The position numbers were made by a program, and so were the translations under genes. Below the pieces are notes generated by a model that had not been told where the DNA came from, did not search any database, and was given only the letters and a program-made list of their open reading frames with translations. From the NCBI GenBank assembly GCA_963383645.1, contig OY726574.1, positions 62,421,404 to 62,485,403 of the forward strand: a stretch of 64,000 bases of DNA, given 5' to 3'. The stretch is from Muscardinus avellanarius (taxonomy: Eukaryota > Chordata > Mammalia > Rodentia > Gliridae). This document shows, one piece after another, positions 11,501 to 25,400 of the stretch (its first letter is position 1; each line of letters opens with the position of its first letter).

Positions 11501-14500
11501 GCAGAACGTTAACTCGTGAAATCAGCGGGTCAGGTGTCCTCTAGTTCTTTTTCCTGACATCCGATGTACTTTTGCGATTTACCTAGTAGACTTGAGTTGT
11601 TTAAGTGTGGTTTTCGAATTCTGTTTGCTCACTTTATGAGAATTAATATTTGGACATATTTTATTTTAGGAGAAGCAGACAAACAGAAAGTCAAGGGCAA
11701 AAAAAAGCAGTGGTGGCGGCCCTGGGTTGACCACGCATCCAGTACGTTCTCACCCTCTTCCAGTCTCATCGACTCTGACCCTTATATCCTTGACCAGAAT
11801 TGAGGCTCCCACGACCTGTGTGTCCCATGCATCGTTTGACCCTTGTGACTTGATAGGGGGCCGGACGGCAGGGAAATGACCGTGGCCATGGGCCTCGGAG
11901 CCCTGAGGATCAATTCCTTCAGAGAAACTGCTCACTGCCATGTTGGAAGCCAGAAACCTGGCAAATAAACTGCTGAGCACAATTTATAGGCTCAGGGAAA
12001 AAGAATTGATGCTACATTATCCAGTTCTGAGGTCTGGAGCGCGGCCAATCTTTTATGACTAACAACACTATCATTAAAAAATGAGTTTGGGAGCCAGACA
12101 CGGTGGCACTTGCTTGCCATCGCAGTACTTGAGGGGCTGAAACAAGAGGATCACAGGTTTGAGGCCCACTCAGCAACTAAGTGAGGCTTTCCACAACTGA
12201 GTGAGATCCTGTTTCAAAATAAAAAATAAAATAGGGCTGGAGGTATAGCTCAGAGGTGGAATGACCCTAGGTTCAGTCCCCAGTGCCACCAGAAAAAAAT
12301 AAAAGAAAGAAAGAAAAGAAATGAGGAACTTGATTTGGTGGTACACACCTAGAATCCCAGTACTTGGAAAACTAAGACAGGAGAATCACAAGCCTAAGGC
12401 CAGCCTCAGCAACTTAGTGAGGCTTTCAGCAACTTAGCAAGACCTTATTTCAAAATAAAAAAATGTAAAAAGGCTCGGGGTAGGGCTCACAGGTAGAATG
12501 CCCCGGCATTCAACCCCCAGTACAAGAAAAGGAAAAAAAATGAGAAATTACAAAGCTCACTTGCTATATTTGTTCTGCTTAGCAAAGAAATTGTCACTGT
12601 TGACTGATGGATTCATAATGGAGTGACACATTTCAACGTGGGTTATCCTTAAACGTGTTACGATATTTAATAAGTATGATTTTTGGAAATTACTTAAGCC
12701 GTGTTCACCCTTTCTACCCTCTGGAGACACGTCTTTCCGCTGTCGCTGATCTGCCCAGAGGAGGAGCTCACCGAAGCTCTTCACGCGGCAGTGGGGAGGC
12801 TACCAGCAGGACGCTCCGAGTCCTCAGGAGCTCAAGGAAGTCAGAACTCTCCCACTCTCCCGTAGCCAGTTCTTAGTTATACTGACCCCGCATTGGCCTC
12901 TCTCCACCCCAGAATTCTCCAAAATGGCTAACTAGTTTTCTGAAGCAGTATTTGAAATTTGCTCAGTATTTCTGGATGTAATGAAATGTAATTCCCAGGA
13001 TTGGATTTCAGCCTTATGGCCAAAAATAAAGAAAAAAGTTATCCAATTTCCCGCCCGCGTCAAATGACGAAGGGTCAGGTTGAGACCCAGCGTGACTCTT
13101 GTATTTCTGGCCCGGCCGAGCCTGACAGCGCAGACGCTCGTTGCCCCGTTCTAGCAAGTCACAAGTAAACTGTGCCTACCTTTCCATTTTTAAAGGGTCT
13201 TTGCAAGTTTAGCGAGACCCGTTCACTTCAGAGCCGTGCCAAGCTGAGTGTCGCTCCTTCCTCCGGGGCACAAGCCCTCGGCAGCACTGTGGTGGGTTCC
13301 CTTCTCATCCGCCCGCTGCGTCTGCCAGGGCCGTGCCGTGGTCTTTGATCATCACCGTCTGCGTTGGTGGTGACGTACAGCGCTTCCCAGGGCGGCTCCT
13401 GGTGTTATATCAAGTTCTCGAAGACTGGTCTTAATCCACGTGTGCCTAACCCGCAATAATGCAGAAGCGTGTGTAACTTATGGTTTGGAATCCTCTTCTG
13501 ACTGGGGTGTTAAATTGTTTTCTGCAAAATTTATTTTCTTGCATAGTACAAGCTCGGGAGGAATGAGACAAAAAAGCTCCTATAATTTACGTGGTCATCT
13601 TTGACACGTGCCAGAGCTCGTCTTGAGATCTGGAAGAAACGTGTGAAAGCCCCTATTCTGTCCTCTTACTAACTGGGCTTCCAAAGGGGCATTCCTTAGA
13701 GATGCCCGGTGTCAGAGTGCGGTTAGACTCCCGTGTGTCATCCGCTGACGAGCTGATAACACGGCCACATCACCGAGGTCACTGGTCAGCAGCCAGACCT
13801 GAGCGCAGTGTCAGGGGCCTCTCCTCCTTCCACACCTCTGGATACACACAGGCTGCATTATTGCTCTTCAATGATACCTTCCTCCCAGGGCCTCCGAGCC
13901 CGATCGGGGCTGCCTGAACCAAAACTGAGCCCCACGGTGGTGCTAAACAGCCGAAATAAACAGCTAAGTGTCAGAGGATACACGTGGCGAGACTTTATGT
14001 TAGTTATACACGAAGTAATCCGGCAGTGACACCAACACTCACGATACGTGTGTGGATAAAGGCTGGAGGGTGCTTCCCTGTGTAAATCCACAAGCAGGCA
14101 ACTCACCAGCATGCGATAAGTAGCTTTTCCACCTCTTACCGGCAGGTGGCACTGAAGAGAGTATCCTCTGGTATTTTCCCAGCTTGGTTTCGGTAACACT
14201 CTATTGAAGGAGTATGAGACTTAAGAAAAACGTTTTCTCTTTTTTTTTAATGTGTGGGTTTCTCTTGCCCACATCACGATGAGTGACACTTTCAGTGATA
14301 CAGCCTGTGCCCTGAGCACTCGTGCTGGAAGTCACGTGGGGTCGTCCTAGCATTAAAGCTACGGGAGGTATGATTGAATGCAATCTTGGCCACTGTTGAT
14401 TTGGGAACCTATAATGAGGGTAAAATGCTCCGTTTCTAAGACTGTGTTCTCCTGAAAGGCCGCGTGACGTCCAGTCCACGTACCCCGCACACCTGAGCTT

Positions 14501-17500
14501 CCGTGAGGCATTACTTGAGTGGGCTCCCTCACTGTCAAAAGTAATGCCGTAACTTTGGTTTGTTCTTGCTTATTCTGACCTTATGTTGATCGCACTTACT
14601 TCCTCTGGCCTGGCCCAGTACTCTGAGCCCGGTTTTTCTTTCTTCAAACTAAAAATGACAAATTACAGCGCTTCTGTTCAAGGATATAAGGCCCAATTTG
14701 TTCACGCTGCATCTTTACGAGTGGAGGCTTCCCGTCCATCCGTGACCATGGGCAGAGTTTCTTGACTTTTGCCCATGTCCAACGATGTTCAAGCACCTGA
14801 TTTGAAACAAGCCAAGGTTTTCATTACCTTGCGAGGTCCAGGTCCAAAAGATATGACATCACGTCATGTCACCCAAAAAGACGCCTCAGCGTTTGCAGAC
14901 CCAAATATGATTTGAAAATATGATTGTTTTCCCGCAGCGACGGAACGATGCCTGGCGTCAGGACCGTGCCTGCAGGGCTCTTTTCTCTGATAAACTTCAA
15001 ACCTTTCTCAACCTCATAGAGATTGACTTTCTTAAGTCCCTTCAAATCTATGGACATTTCTACTTTCTCTGCTCCCAACTACTTCCGAAGGCTGTATGTT
15101 CTTGCAGGGAAAGTCAGAGGCGAGGCGAAGACGGTCCGTACTGTTTGGGCTTCGTGTCTCTGGTCGGGAGCGGTCTCCTCGCGTTTCATTGGCTCCGGTG
15201 GGGTTGTTCCTTGGCCAGGGGCTGCAGGGCTAAACCGTAGGGACCGCGCCTGCGCCTGCGCCTGCCCATGCTGCCCGTAGACGCAGCCAGTGGCGGCGGC
15301 AGTGCTGTCATCGTCCTCACTGTGTTCTGTGCTGTTTTTAATTTCCTCCCCGTGGTAGCGATGTGCGTGTGTGTGTGTGCGTGTGTGTGTGCGTGCTGAC
15401 TTCTTTGAATGTCTTGCCATCTCTGTTGTGTCTTTTCCACACGTGTGGAGAAGCCAGGTCTACACAGTATAAAGTGAAGTGGAAGATGGCAGCCCTGGTC
15501 TTGGTCCTGAACTCTCTGGATCAGCTTACCTGCGACAAACGGAGCCACATCCGCCACTTCACTTAGGCCTTGTCTTAGGGAACAAAATTCCTGAACTGAG
15601 AAACGATAGCTCTGTTATTTGGGCTACCTTGGTTTCAAAACCAGGTATTACACAGTTGGATCTGATTAAGTCATGTAAAGCTATGAAGAAAGGAGAAGAA
15701 GCCAGGCACGGTGCTCATGCCCATCATCCCAGGACTTGGGAGCCTGAGACAGGAGGGTCACAGGTTCAAGGCCAGCCTCAGCAACTTAGCGAGGCCCTGT
15801 TTCAAGAAATAAAAAAGGGCTGGCGATGTAGCTCAGAGGTAGAACGTCCCTGGGGTTCAATCCCCAGTACCAAGAAAATGAAACGAATGAAAATAGAAGG
15901 GAGAAAATATCCGATCAGCCCCCTGGTGGGCAGTTCTCCCGTGCGGCATAGACAAGGCCGCATACTGTGTGGACACAGTCCTTCCAACACCACATAGCAG
16001 TAGCTAAAAGTAGTTCTGGTCCTCTCTGTTTTGAATCTTCTCTGCTAACATACCATGCTGTTAATGGTCTTCGGGCCATCTGTGTATCTTTAAGGGGCAT
16101 TTCATGAATAAGCCCCCAGTGGTCTTTTGTCTCATTCATGAAATAAATAAATATTCTGTTTTGCTTAGTGGTCAGGAGTGGAGATTATTATTTGTTTGAA
16201 ACGGATAGTGAAGAAGAGGAAGAGGAAGAATTGAAGAAGGAGAGTGAGGAGCCCCCACGGAAGTCTGCCTTCCAGGTGATTGGGGGCCAGGGGAGGGCGC
16301 GGTCACGGTGGACGAGCCCCTCATCTCCTCAGACGCTGGGCAGGCCCGTCCCCTCCCCTCCCCTCGGTGCGCCCTGTGGCTCTCAGAGGCTCCTGATGGA
16401 CGGCGAGTCGACCGGTTTCCTCTAGTTACACTCCAGCCTTGCTGGTTCGGCGGGGAGGCCGCTCGCTCCTGCCGTGCAGCGGGGCATGGGGTCGACTTGC
16501 CACCCCCGGCACCACACGTGCCCTTATGCTTTGAACAAAAAGTAGAGCTCCGCTGGGTGGACTTTATGTCCTGTCGTAAGTAGGTGGGGAAGACTTCTTG
16601 GGCACTGCTGTGGATCGCTTGAGTATATCTACATGTCAGTGCGTGAAGCAGTCAATGAGGAAAAGGAAAGATTTGCTTGACTGTGAAACAATTAAGTCCG
16701 GTAAATGTTGCTTCAAAATCTGAACATCAGTTTCATTAGTTTGGCTGAAGATCTGAGAGTGCGTCCGATGTCACGACACATGCCTGCAGTCTCAGGACTT
16801 GGGAGGACCCAAGGCTTGAGGCCAGCCTCAGCCACTTAGCGAGGCCCTCCGCAACTTCTCAAGACCCTGTTACAAAATAAAAAATAAAATACAGCAAGGT
16901 GTAACTCAGTGATAAAATGCCCCTAGGTTTAATCCCCAGCACCCAAAAAAAAAAAAAAGTTGGGCACGATTGAAAGAATAATCAAAGTCCCCACGCGGTT
17001 CTGAGTTGTTCAGCTTCTCTCTCTTCTTGTGCACAGCTCACTAGCTGTTACCAGCCGAGGGTCGTGGGTAAACGTGTTAGCTGTGCTTGTTGAAGATGGG
17101 GCTTTGCCGTTAAGGTTACACACAGGGTGAACACTTGCTGCGTGTCTATTTTATCAGCCAAGTACATAATGGAAAGGTTATTTTCTGTCTTTTATACTCA
17201 AGGTCATACAAAATAATACCCGTCAAGTCACATGACGTACCCATGACTGCCTCACTCTCAGTTTGCTGGCCAGGCCCTCTTCTCTGGCAGGGTCAGCTGG
17301 ACATGGTGGCGCATGTCTGTCCGCCCAGTACTTGGGAGGCTGAGACAGGAGGATCACAGGTTCGAGGTCACCCTCAGCAATTTAGCAAGACCCTGTTTCA
17401 AAATAAAAGATAAAAAGGGCTGGGGTGTAGCTTACAGGTAGAACGCCCCTGAGTTTAATGTCCAGGATCTGCACCCCCCAAAGAAAACCCCGGCAGGTTC

Positions 17501-20500
17501 CGCCCACAGCCGTCTTCCTGGTGCTGCTGAAGCGCTAACCTCTTCACAGCGACACTGGCCCGGCGCCGTCCACACTGCACTGATCCCAGCAGATGTTTCC
17601 TCGTGACCGTGTTTGCATGCATGTGTGCAGATGGCTTGCAGACACTAATGACTTGACCTGTTGATTTTCCTCTAGTGAGTTTTACACTAACCATCGCTTC
17701 TCACACAGCCAAGGAGCGGACGCGGGCCATCTTCACTCTGGTGGGTCACACGCAACGACTGATAATTCTCCTCATTCCTAACTTACCAGCAAAGCATGTT
17801 TTATTCCAGCTCCAGTGACATGTGAAGACCTCATTGATGGTAATCGTAGAGACAAACTCGTACAACGTCGTATAGTGAAAAACTAGGTCTTGGCCTTTTT
17901 CTACTAATTGCGTTTGCTTTGTCCTTCTTTGTAGAGAGCTATTGGGAAGTTTGCGTCAGCCATTTTGGCCTTGCCAAAGTCTGTCATTAAACTTCCCAAA
18001 ACCGTCCTTCAGTACTTAATCAGAGCTGCAAAGGTATTCCTGACCTACTGACGCGTAGTGTGTGACTCTCCGCTCCGTAGAACTGTAGACAAACATCTCT
18101 CCACATCTGCATCTTCTCTCTTCTATAGCACGTACCATGAAGAAATTCTAAGGATGCAAAATATTGAGAGGTTTTCCAAAGAGTTCTCGGACGGTGTATT
18201 TTGTCTTATTTCTTATTTCTAAGTGGACAGCGGAGACTGTCAAAAATTAGAAAGAGAAAATGCAGATCTGATGTCCCTTCTGCCCTCGTCTTGCATAAGT
18301 CACATCTCGTTTGAAAAGGGTCACATCTGGTTGCATGCATCGCTACGATGAGTACAACCTGTGATAATTTTTCTCAGAAAGCTGGTAAAATTCTGGATAA
18401 GTCAACGAAAGACTCTGGCTCCCGCTCCATTCTCCTAAATTGAATTGAATTGTCCAGTTTCTGAATTTGAGGTAGCTCCTTCCGAGGCTCTCAGCTACAG
18501 ATAGTCTGTGCAGGTCCTCATCCCATGGGACCTGAGACAGGGCTTTTCAATTAACTGTTCAAAAAAATTCTCTTTTTCTGGGTGTGGTGACACATGCCTA
18601 TATCTCAGTACTTGGGAAGCTGAGACGGGAGGCCTGCAGTTTCAAGGCCAGCCTCAGCAATTTAGACCCTGTTTCCAAATAAAAAAATAAAAAGGGATAG
18701 GGATGGAGCTCAGAAGTAGAATATCCCTAGGTTCAATCCCCAACACCACATGCCCCAGAATAATTCTTCATTGCGACCTAAGCTGCAATCAATTGTTGAG
18801 CCCCATAAACGATACATTACTCTCATTGGATCTCATAGACTATGCTTTCTCCAAGGTCTGCCAGGCACAGGCACTGAGACTCCCCACCTTGATGTCCTTG
18901 GGGGTTAAGCACATGGTGGGGATGGTGTCAGAGGCCACTGCATCTCACCTTTTACCTGGCTCTTATTTAAATGCAAGTTCTGACTCAACAGGTCCTGTGG
19001 GACCTGAAATTCTCAAGCACTCAGGTGAAGCCGTACTACTGGTCTACCTTAAGCAGAACCTCCGGCTGCTTTCCATTTTATAAAATACCGGGCGGCTCAG
19101 CTTTAGTTTAATGGTCACTCTTCCTGCTTCACGGGGGATTCCTTATCGTTCCTCTTGAACGACTACCATAGGACTTTCTCGATTTGTATTTTAAAATGTA
19201 TTTAAACAAGGCATTACAATGTGACCATCCCCCAGCCTGCTTTTAAAATACCATCTTCTTGCCGGGCGTGGTGGCGCGCGCTTGGGAGGCAGAGACAGGT
19301 GCTGGTTTGGAACCAGCCTCGCTGGCTTAAGAGACCCTGTTTCCAAATTTAAAAAATATATAAAATATGTCTGGGAGTGTAGCCCGGAGGTAGAAGGGCT
19401 TTCAGGAACCCCAGTACCACCAAAAATAAATAAATAAATAAAATACCATCTTCTTAGTCAGGCCTGTGGTGCACGTCTATAACCCCAGTACTTGGGAGCC
19501 AGAGACAGGCGGGTTGCAGATTTGAGGCCAGCCTCAGAAACTTAGGCAGGGTGCAGCCCCGAAGCAGAAATGCCCCTGGGTCTACTCAATTCTCTTAACA
19601 TATCAAAATGCCCGTGGTTCCTGCCACTTCTACCCGAGTTCTTCATGGCTGCTCTTAACACTCCTTCTTGTCACTCCCGCTCCTTTTCTTTCTCAATAAT
19701 TTGCTTTTTCTTCAGAGGAAAAGAATTCCTCCAACGTGTGCACCTGTTACATTCACGAACCCTAATTGCCTTTTAATTGGGGGTATTCTTTCATTATTTA
19801 AAATAACATCGTAATACTTTTTTAAGCCAGGCACACGCCTGTAATCCCAGTACTCGGGAGGCTGTGGTAGGAGGATCACAGGTTCAAGGCCAGTCTCAGC
19901 AACTTAGCGAGACCGTCAGTAACTTAGTGAGACCCTGCTTCAAAAATAAAAAATAAAATATGGCTGGGAGTGTAGCTCAGAGGTAGAATGCCCCTGGCTC
20001 AGTCTCCAGTATCATGCCTGCACAAAAAAACCCACTTTTTAAAAAGCAATGTTACCATATGTTGTTCTTAAACCCGCAGTGTATCATAGTTCAAATTCTT
20101 TTAAAACAACCGATATTGTGCAAGCGCACGTTTGTTTTTAAAGTTCTTGAACCTGAGAGATCATCCTTGCCCGACCTTCCAGGTGACGTGCTCAGCAGCC
20201 AGCTGGCCATAAATCCCTTCAAACTCCAGCTCATTTTACTAAATGTGTTTTGGGCAAAACTGGATAAACTTTCTGTCCCCGGACTTCATATCCAGTGCTA
20301 AAGAAAATTTCACACTTGTGCTCATTTCCCATCCAGCAGAGATTTCTAGTGAGAAAAACCGTTCTTCGTTACCTTGACTCTTACATTCCCCACGTGAGGA
20401 AGTCGAATCCCTCTTTATTTTCTGTGGCTATCACAATCCCAGTCGTGTTTTTGAAAGACTTCAGAGACCTGAGAACATCGGGGCTTTATAAAAGCTCCCA

Positions 20501-22407
20501 CAAAACATTCAATTTTGTCATCAGGAAGCCCAGCTTCCCTGAGACGGGCGGTTGGGTGCATGGCCAGCATGCCTGCTCGCTTCCTCACCCCCAGATGGCT
20601 GACTTGGGCTAGCAGGTGTTTCTGTTCTGGTTCTCCTGCATGACTCTGGAGACGTGGTGGGCGGGCCCTTTTCTAATATGTCGATGCAACTACTTTCAGC
20701 TCACAAAGGCCAGTGGGCAAGGGCCGCCCACAGCGCCACAGCTCCCCTCCACACCACTCTGATAGAACTCTATTCTTGACTAATGAGTATGCACAGCCCT
20801 TTCCAAGTTGCTGGTGATAGCTGTTCTTCACAGGGAGAATCACGAGCGCACAGAATTATTTCTCCAGAGTCAAACAGTGGACGACGCTGTTTTGGTTTGG
20901 ACTCAGATGTTTCTCTGTGGTGGGAGAAGCTCCTGTGGCCATCCTCGGGGAGGTTTCCGGCTTGCTTCGACTGCGTGGGGTGCATTTAGTGTCACAGATG
21001 GAAATGGTATTTGGGGGCCCAGGAGGAGCCGTGGCTGATGTGTGCCAGAGCGCAGCTCGTGATCCTCTGTGACACCAAATGAGCCGATTCCCGTATCTCT
21101 GTTCATATTAGAGCTCATGAAAATGAGGGTGGCCGAGGTCAGCCCAAGCCATGAAGGTGGCAGAGGGCTGCGTAGTTCAGTTTGGGAGAAAAAAAGAAAT
21201 ATTTCCCAAAGTTAGGAAGCTTGGGGTAGGTCTCCCTTCTTCTTATTTCAAATTCTTCAAAGGCCAGGAAATAATTGAACTTTCTCCCTTCAGTTTGTGT
21301 ATCAAGCCTGGATTACGGATCCTAAAACGGCACTCCGACAGAGGCGCAAAGAAAAGAAAAGGTCTGCCAGAGAGGAGCAGAAGCGGAGGCGCAGAGGCTC
21401 CGGGGACGGTGAGTCGGGCCAGGCAGCGGCGGGGCCTCGCGCCTGCCGCCCGGAGGCAGGGGAAGGTGTCCGGGTAGAGGTGTTTTCTGCTTCTTTATTT
21501 GGGTTTGTGGTACTGGGGATTGAAGCAAGGGTGTTCTACCTCTTGACGACATCCCCAGCCCTTTTTATTTTATTACTCCTTTACATTCTGAAATAGCGTC
21601 TCGCTACATTGCTGAGACTGGTCTTGAATCTACGATCCTCCTGCCTCAGGCTCCCAAGTACTGGAATTACAGGCGTGCACCACCACACCCACCTAAGAGA
21701 CCCAGCTTCAAAATCAAAAATAACAAGGGCTACGGGTTTAGCTCAGAGTTAGAACACCTCTGGGTTCAATCCCCAGTACCAAAAAGTAATTTTAAAACTT
21801 TAATGTAATTTTCACTTGTGCAAAATATTGGTCTCCTGCAGCGTCTTTAAACGATTAAAATTAGACACACCACGCGCAACTCACAAAAGTCAGGCAGCCA
21901 GATGTAACCAGCATGCTTCATTCTTATTCTGGGGTAAAGAAAATCTGAACCCGGAGGCAGGGTTAAGTGAGACCATGCAGGTTCAGACGGCCAAGGGCCA
22001 CGTAATTCTGCCATCTGCGGAGAATAAAAAGGAAAAGGGGGGCTCGTGAGGGTTGGGGGAGACCAATAGGGGAGGGGAGGGGGAGGGGAGGGGGGAGACG
22101 GAAAGAGGAGGGACTAGGGAATGAAACTGACCCGGCGGTGCTAGGTGCACGTGTGGGTAAGTCACAGCGGACTCCAGTGTTATTTATCACTGTCACGCAC
22201 AAGGGAACACTTTGACCAAAGACCATCTGAGTGCTGAATGCTTACAGTACGCAGAATAAGCCAGGTGTGGTGGCGCACGGCCGGGAGGCTGAGACAGGAG
22301 AGTCACTGGTTTAAGGCCAGCCTCTGCAACTTAATGAGACCCTGTTTCAAATGGAAAGGCTGGGAGTGCATCTTAGAGGGACGGCACCCCTGGGCTCATT
22401 CTTCCAG

Positions 22408-22455
<48 letters not shown>

Positions 22456-25400
22456 GAATATCCCAGATTGGATTATTATAAGGTTTCCTTTAGCTTAGAA
22501 GAGTGGCTTTGGCATTTAGTTACCGTCAAGGGAACCTGACTCATCTTTACTGACTCCGCGTGGCAGGTCCAGTGGACTGGGAAGACCCAGAGGAGGAGCC
22601 GATCAAGAAGAAATCGGATGGACCAGGTAACAAAGACGGACGAGAGTCACAGGGGTGAAAGAGGCGCCCGTGGGCGCCGTGTGGCGGGAGGCTGCCGGGT
22701 GCGGCCGGTCCAGCGCTGCGCGGCCCTGGCGTAAGAGCCGTGGCCCCCGAGCTGAGTCCTCACCGCCCCAGAGTTGCCAGGTGACTCCTAGGCAGTCTGG
22801 CCTCACTCCACCGGCTGAAATGGCCAGCAGAATAAGAGGCCAAAGAATACTGGCAATTAACTTTCCTTCTCTTTTTACATATAACCCTATTCACTATGTA
22901 TCCATTTATTTTGGTACTGTAATTTGTAGCTCTGGGCTACACCCCCAGCCCTTTTTATTTTTATTTGGAAACAGGGTCTCACTCAGTTGCCAAGGCTGGC
23001 CTCTAACCTGGGATGCTCCTGTCTCAGCCTCCCAAGTACTGGGATGACAGGCGTGTGTCATCATGCCCGTATGTGTACTCCTTTTAAATTTACTTTTTAA
23101 GCCGGGCGTGGTGGCGTGCGCTTGTAATCCCCGCGCTTGGGAGGCGGAGACAGGAGGATCGCGCTGGTTTGAAGCCAGCCTCCCTGGCTTAAGAGACCCT
23201 GTTTCCAAATAAAAAATATTTTATAAAATAGGTCTGGGAGTGTAAACTGGAGGTAGAAGGGTTTCCAGGAACCCCAGTACCACCAAAAAAAAGTTACTTT
23301 TTAATTCATACATAACAACTGTACACACTTAGGGGTACAGTATGATATTTTGAATACTTATCTTCACCACTTCTAGGAAAATATTTGTGAATAAGAGAAA
23401 AATAAGCCGTGGAAAACCTAAGAAGCTGCCAAAGCATATTAAGGGGTGTACCCTTGGGTCCTTCGGCCTCCAGGGGGCAAAGTGTTACTAATTTACTCAT
23501 CAGTTGTGTGTGTGTGATGTGGGAGACTGAGCTCAGGGGAGCCCCTCTGAGCTACAGCAGCAGCCCCTTTATTAATTAATTATTTATTTATTTTTGGTGG
23601 TACTGGGATTCCTGGAAACCCTTCTACCTCCAGGCTACACTCCCAGACACCTATTTTTTATATTTTTATTTGGAAATGGTCTCTTAAGCCAGCGCGGCTG
23701 GCTTCGAACCTGCGCGATCCTCCTGTCTCCGCCTCCCAAGCGCGGGGATTACAAGCTTCATTTTATTTTATTTTATTTTATTTTTTATTTGAGACAAAGT
23801 CTCACTAAGTTGGTACACATGGGCCTCAAACCTGTGATCCTCTGGTCTCAGCTTCCCAACAAACTTCTGTACTGTCTGCACAAGGAAGCCCGAGGTTCTA
23901 TCCTAACTAGCACAGACGGCACCTGCTCTGCTCAGGACTTGCTTTTTAGCAGGGGGAGGAGCTGGAGCGAGAAATGGCGGTGTGTGGCGTCTGTCTCAGA
24001 ACTGTCCTTGTGTGGAATCTGATAGAACCCTGCTTCCTTGCGCTTCCCGAGAGCACTGCCCGCACACCCTCTCCTCCTCTGGGGTCCTCACACGCTCCCC
24101 CCGCCCCACTGTGGGCAGGACGCACTCTCACAGTGATTTGGGGCTGGCCAAAGTGTGTCCTGCGGACAGGAGACACCTCCCGGGCCCCTGGACGCGCTGG
24201 CTGGGGCGTAGCTCAGAGGTAGAATGCTCCTGGCTTCGATCCCCAGCACCACAGAAAATACAAATAAAAAAAGGGAAATCATTGCAGGACCCAGGCAGCT
24301 GGATACAGACCGCTTCCGTCTCAGTAACAGACACTTCTGTGAGCGGAACCTCTGCTCTTAATAACCCTGTGAGGGTTGGCCCCATCTCCATATTCACAAC
24401 CCTCAGATTCAACCAGCCACGGATCAGAAATGTTCAGGAGAAAAGCGCATCTGCGCTGAACACGTCGTCATCCCCTGGTCCTCACTCCCTGAACAATACC
24501 AGGCACGCCGTAGGCAGCATTACGGTGTGTCAGGTATGAATCCTCATCTGGCCTTGAGCGGCCATGCAATGTGTCTTCTGCGGGTTCCTGGAATCAGCCT
24601 GGATATGGAGACAGCTGGTTTGAGATCCATTCTGATTAATGTTTTAGTCAAACATTACAAAATCCATCCAAGTTCAGTCCTGGTTCTGCCATCGCATGAT
24701 TGGGAAGGTCCACAGGGTGGTCGCAGGTGGTGGAGCGGGCCGTGAACGCGGTCTGCGTGGATCACCAGGGTTCCGACGTTGATCCTGTTAGGTGCTCGGG
24801 AATGTGATGACGGGTCCTATGGCGGCTCCCCTCCTACCCTCTGAGGACCCTCTGCATGGATCACTGGAGCGTCTGTGCTAGTTTACACACAGTGAGCAGG
24901 CGTCCCAAGAGCCCCACAGCCTCGCCAGCTGTATTTTTGATGACAGCCGCTCTAACCAGAGTTAGATGGACCTGGGGTATTTTTGATTTGCGTCTCCCTG
25001 GTTGATAATGATGTTGGACATATTTTCATGTATCGGTTGCCATCTCTATTTCTTCTTTTGAGATGTGTCTATTCAGTTCAGTTGCCCGTTACTTGATTGA
25101 GTTATTTACTTTTTCAGCATCACAGTTTTTGAGTTCTTATCCGCTCTAGATATTGGTCCTTTATCGGAAGAGGAGTCGCACTGTGAACCTCACTGTGGTA
25201 GTTACAGTGCACCAGTAAGAACGTGTTTATAAGGAGAGAACCCCCACGTGGCTCCCCCCACTGGGGCCTCCCCGGGTCGTGCGAGGATGAGTGCCCCACT
25301 CCTCGCCAGGTCACAGGACAAACCCGGGCCTGGGTTGGGTAAGATCTCGGTGCCCTCCGTGGTCGCAAAGTCACTAAGGGCGCTCCGCCCGCTCGCAACC

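Noticed and set aside
14940..15000. Acceptor-like TTTTCCCGCAG with downstream open sequence
   Set aside because: In the required phase a TGA follows soon and no donor is placed before it.
16550..16580. Strong donor-like GTC/GTAAGT at 16576 as end of a possible exon
   Set aside because: No pyrimidine tract and acceptor upstream in a usable phase; the phase-0 reading hits TAG.
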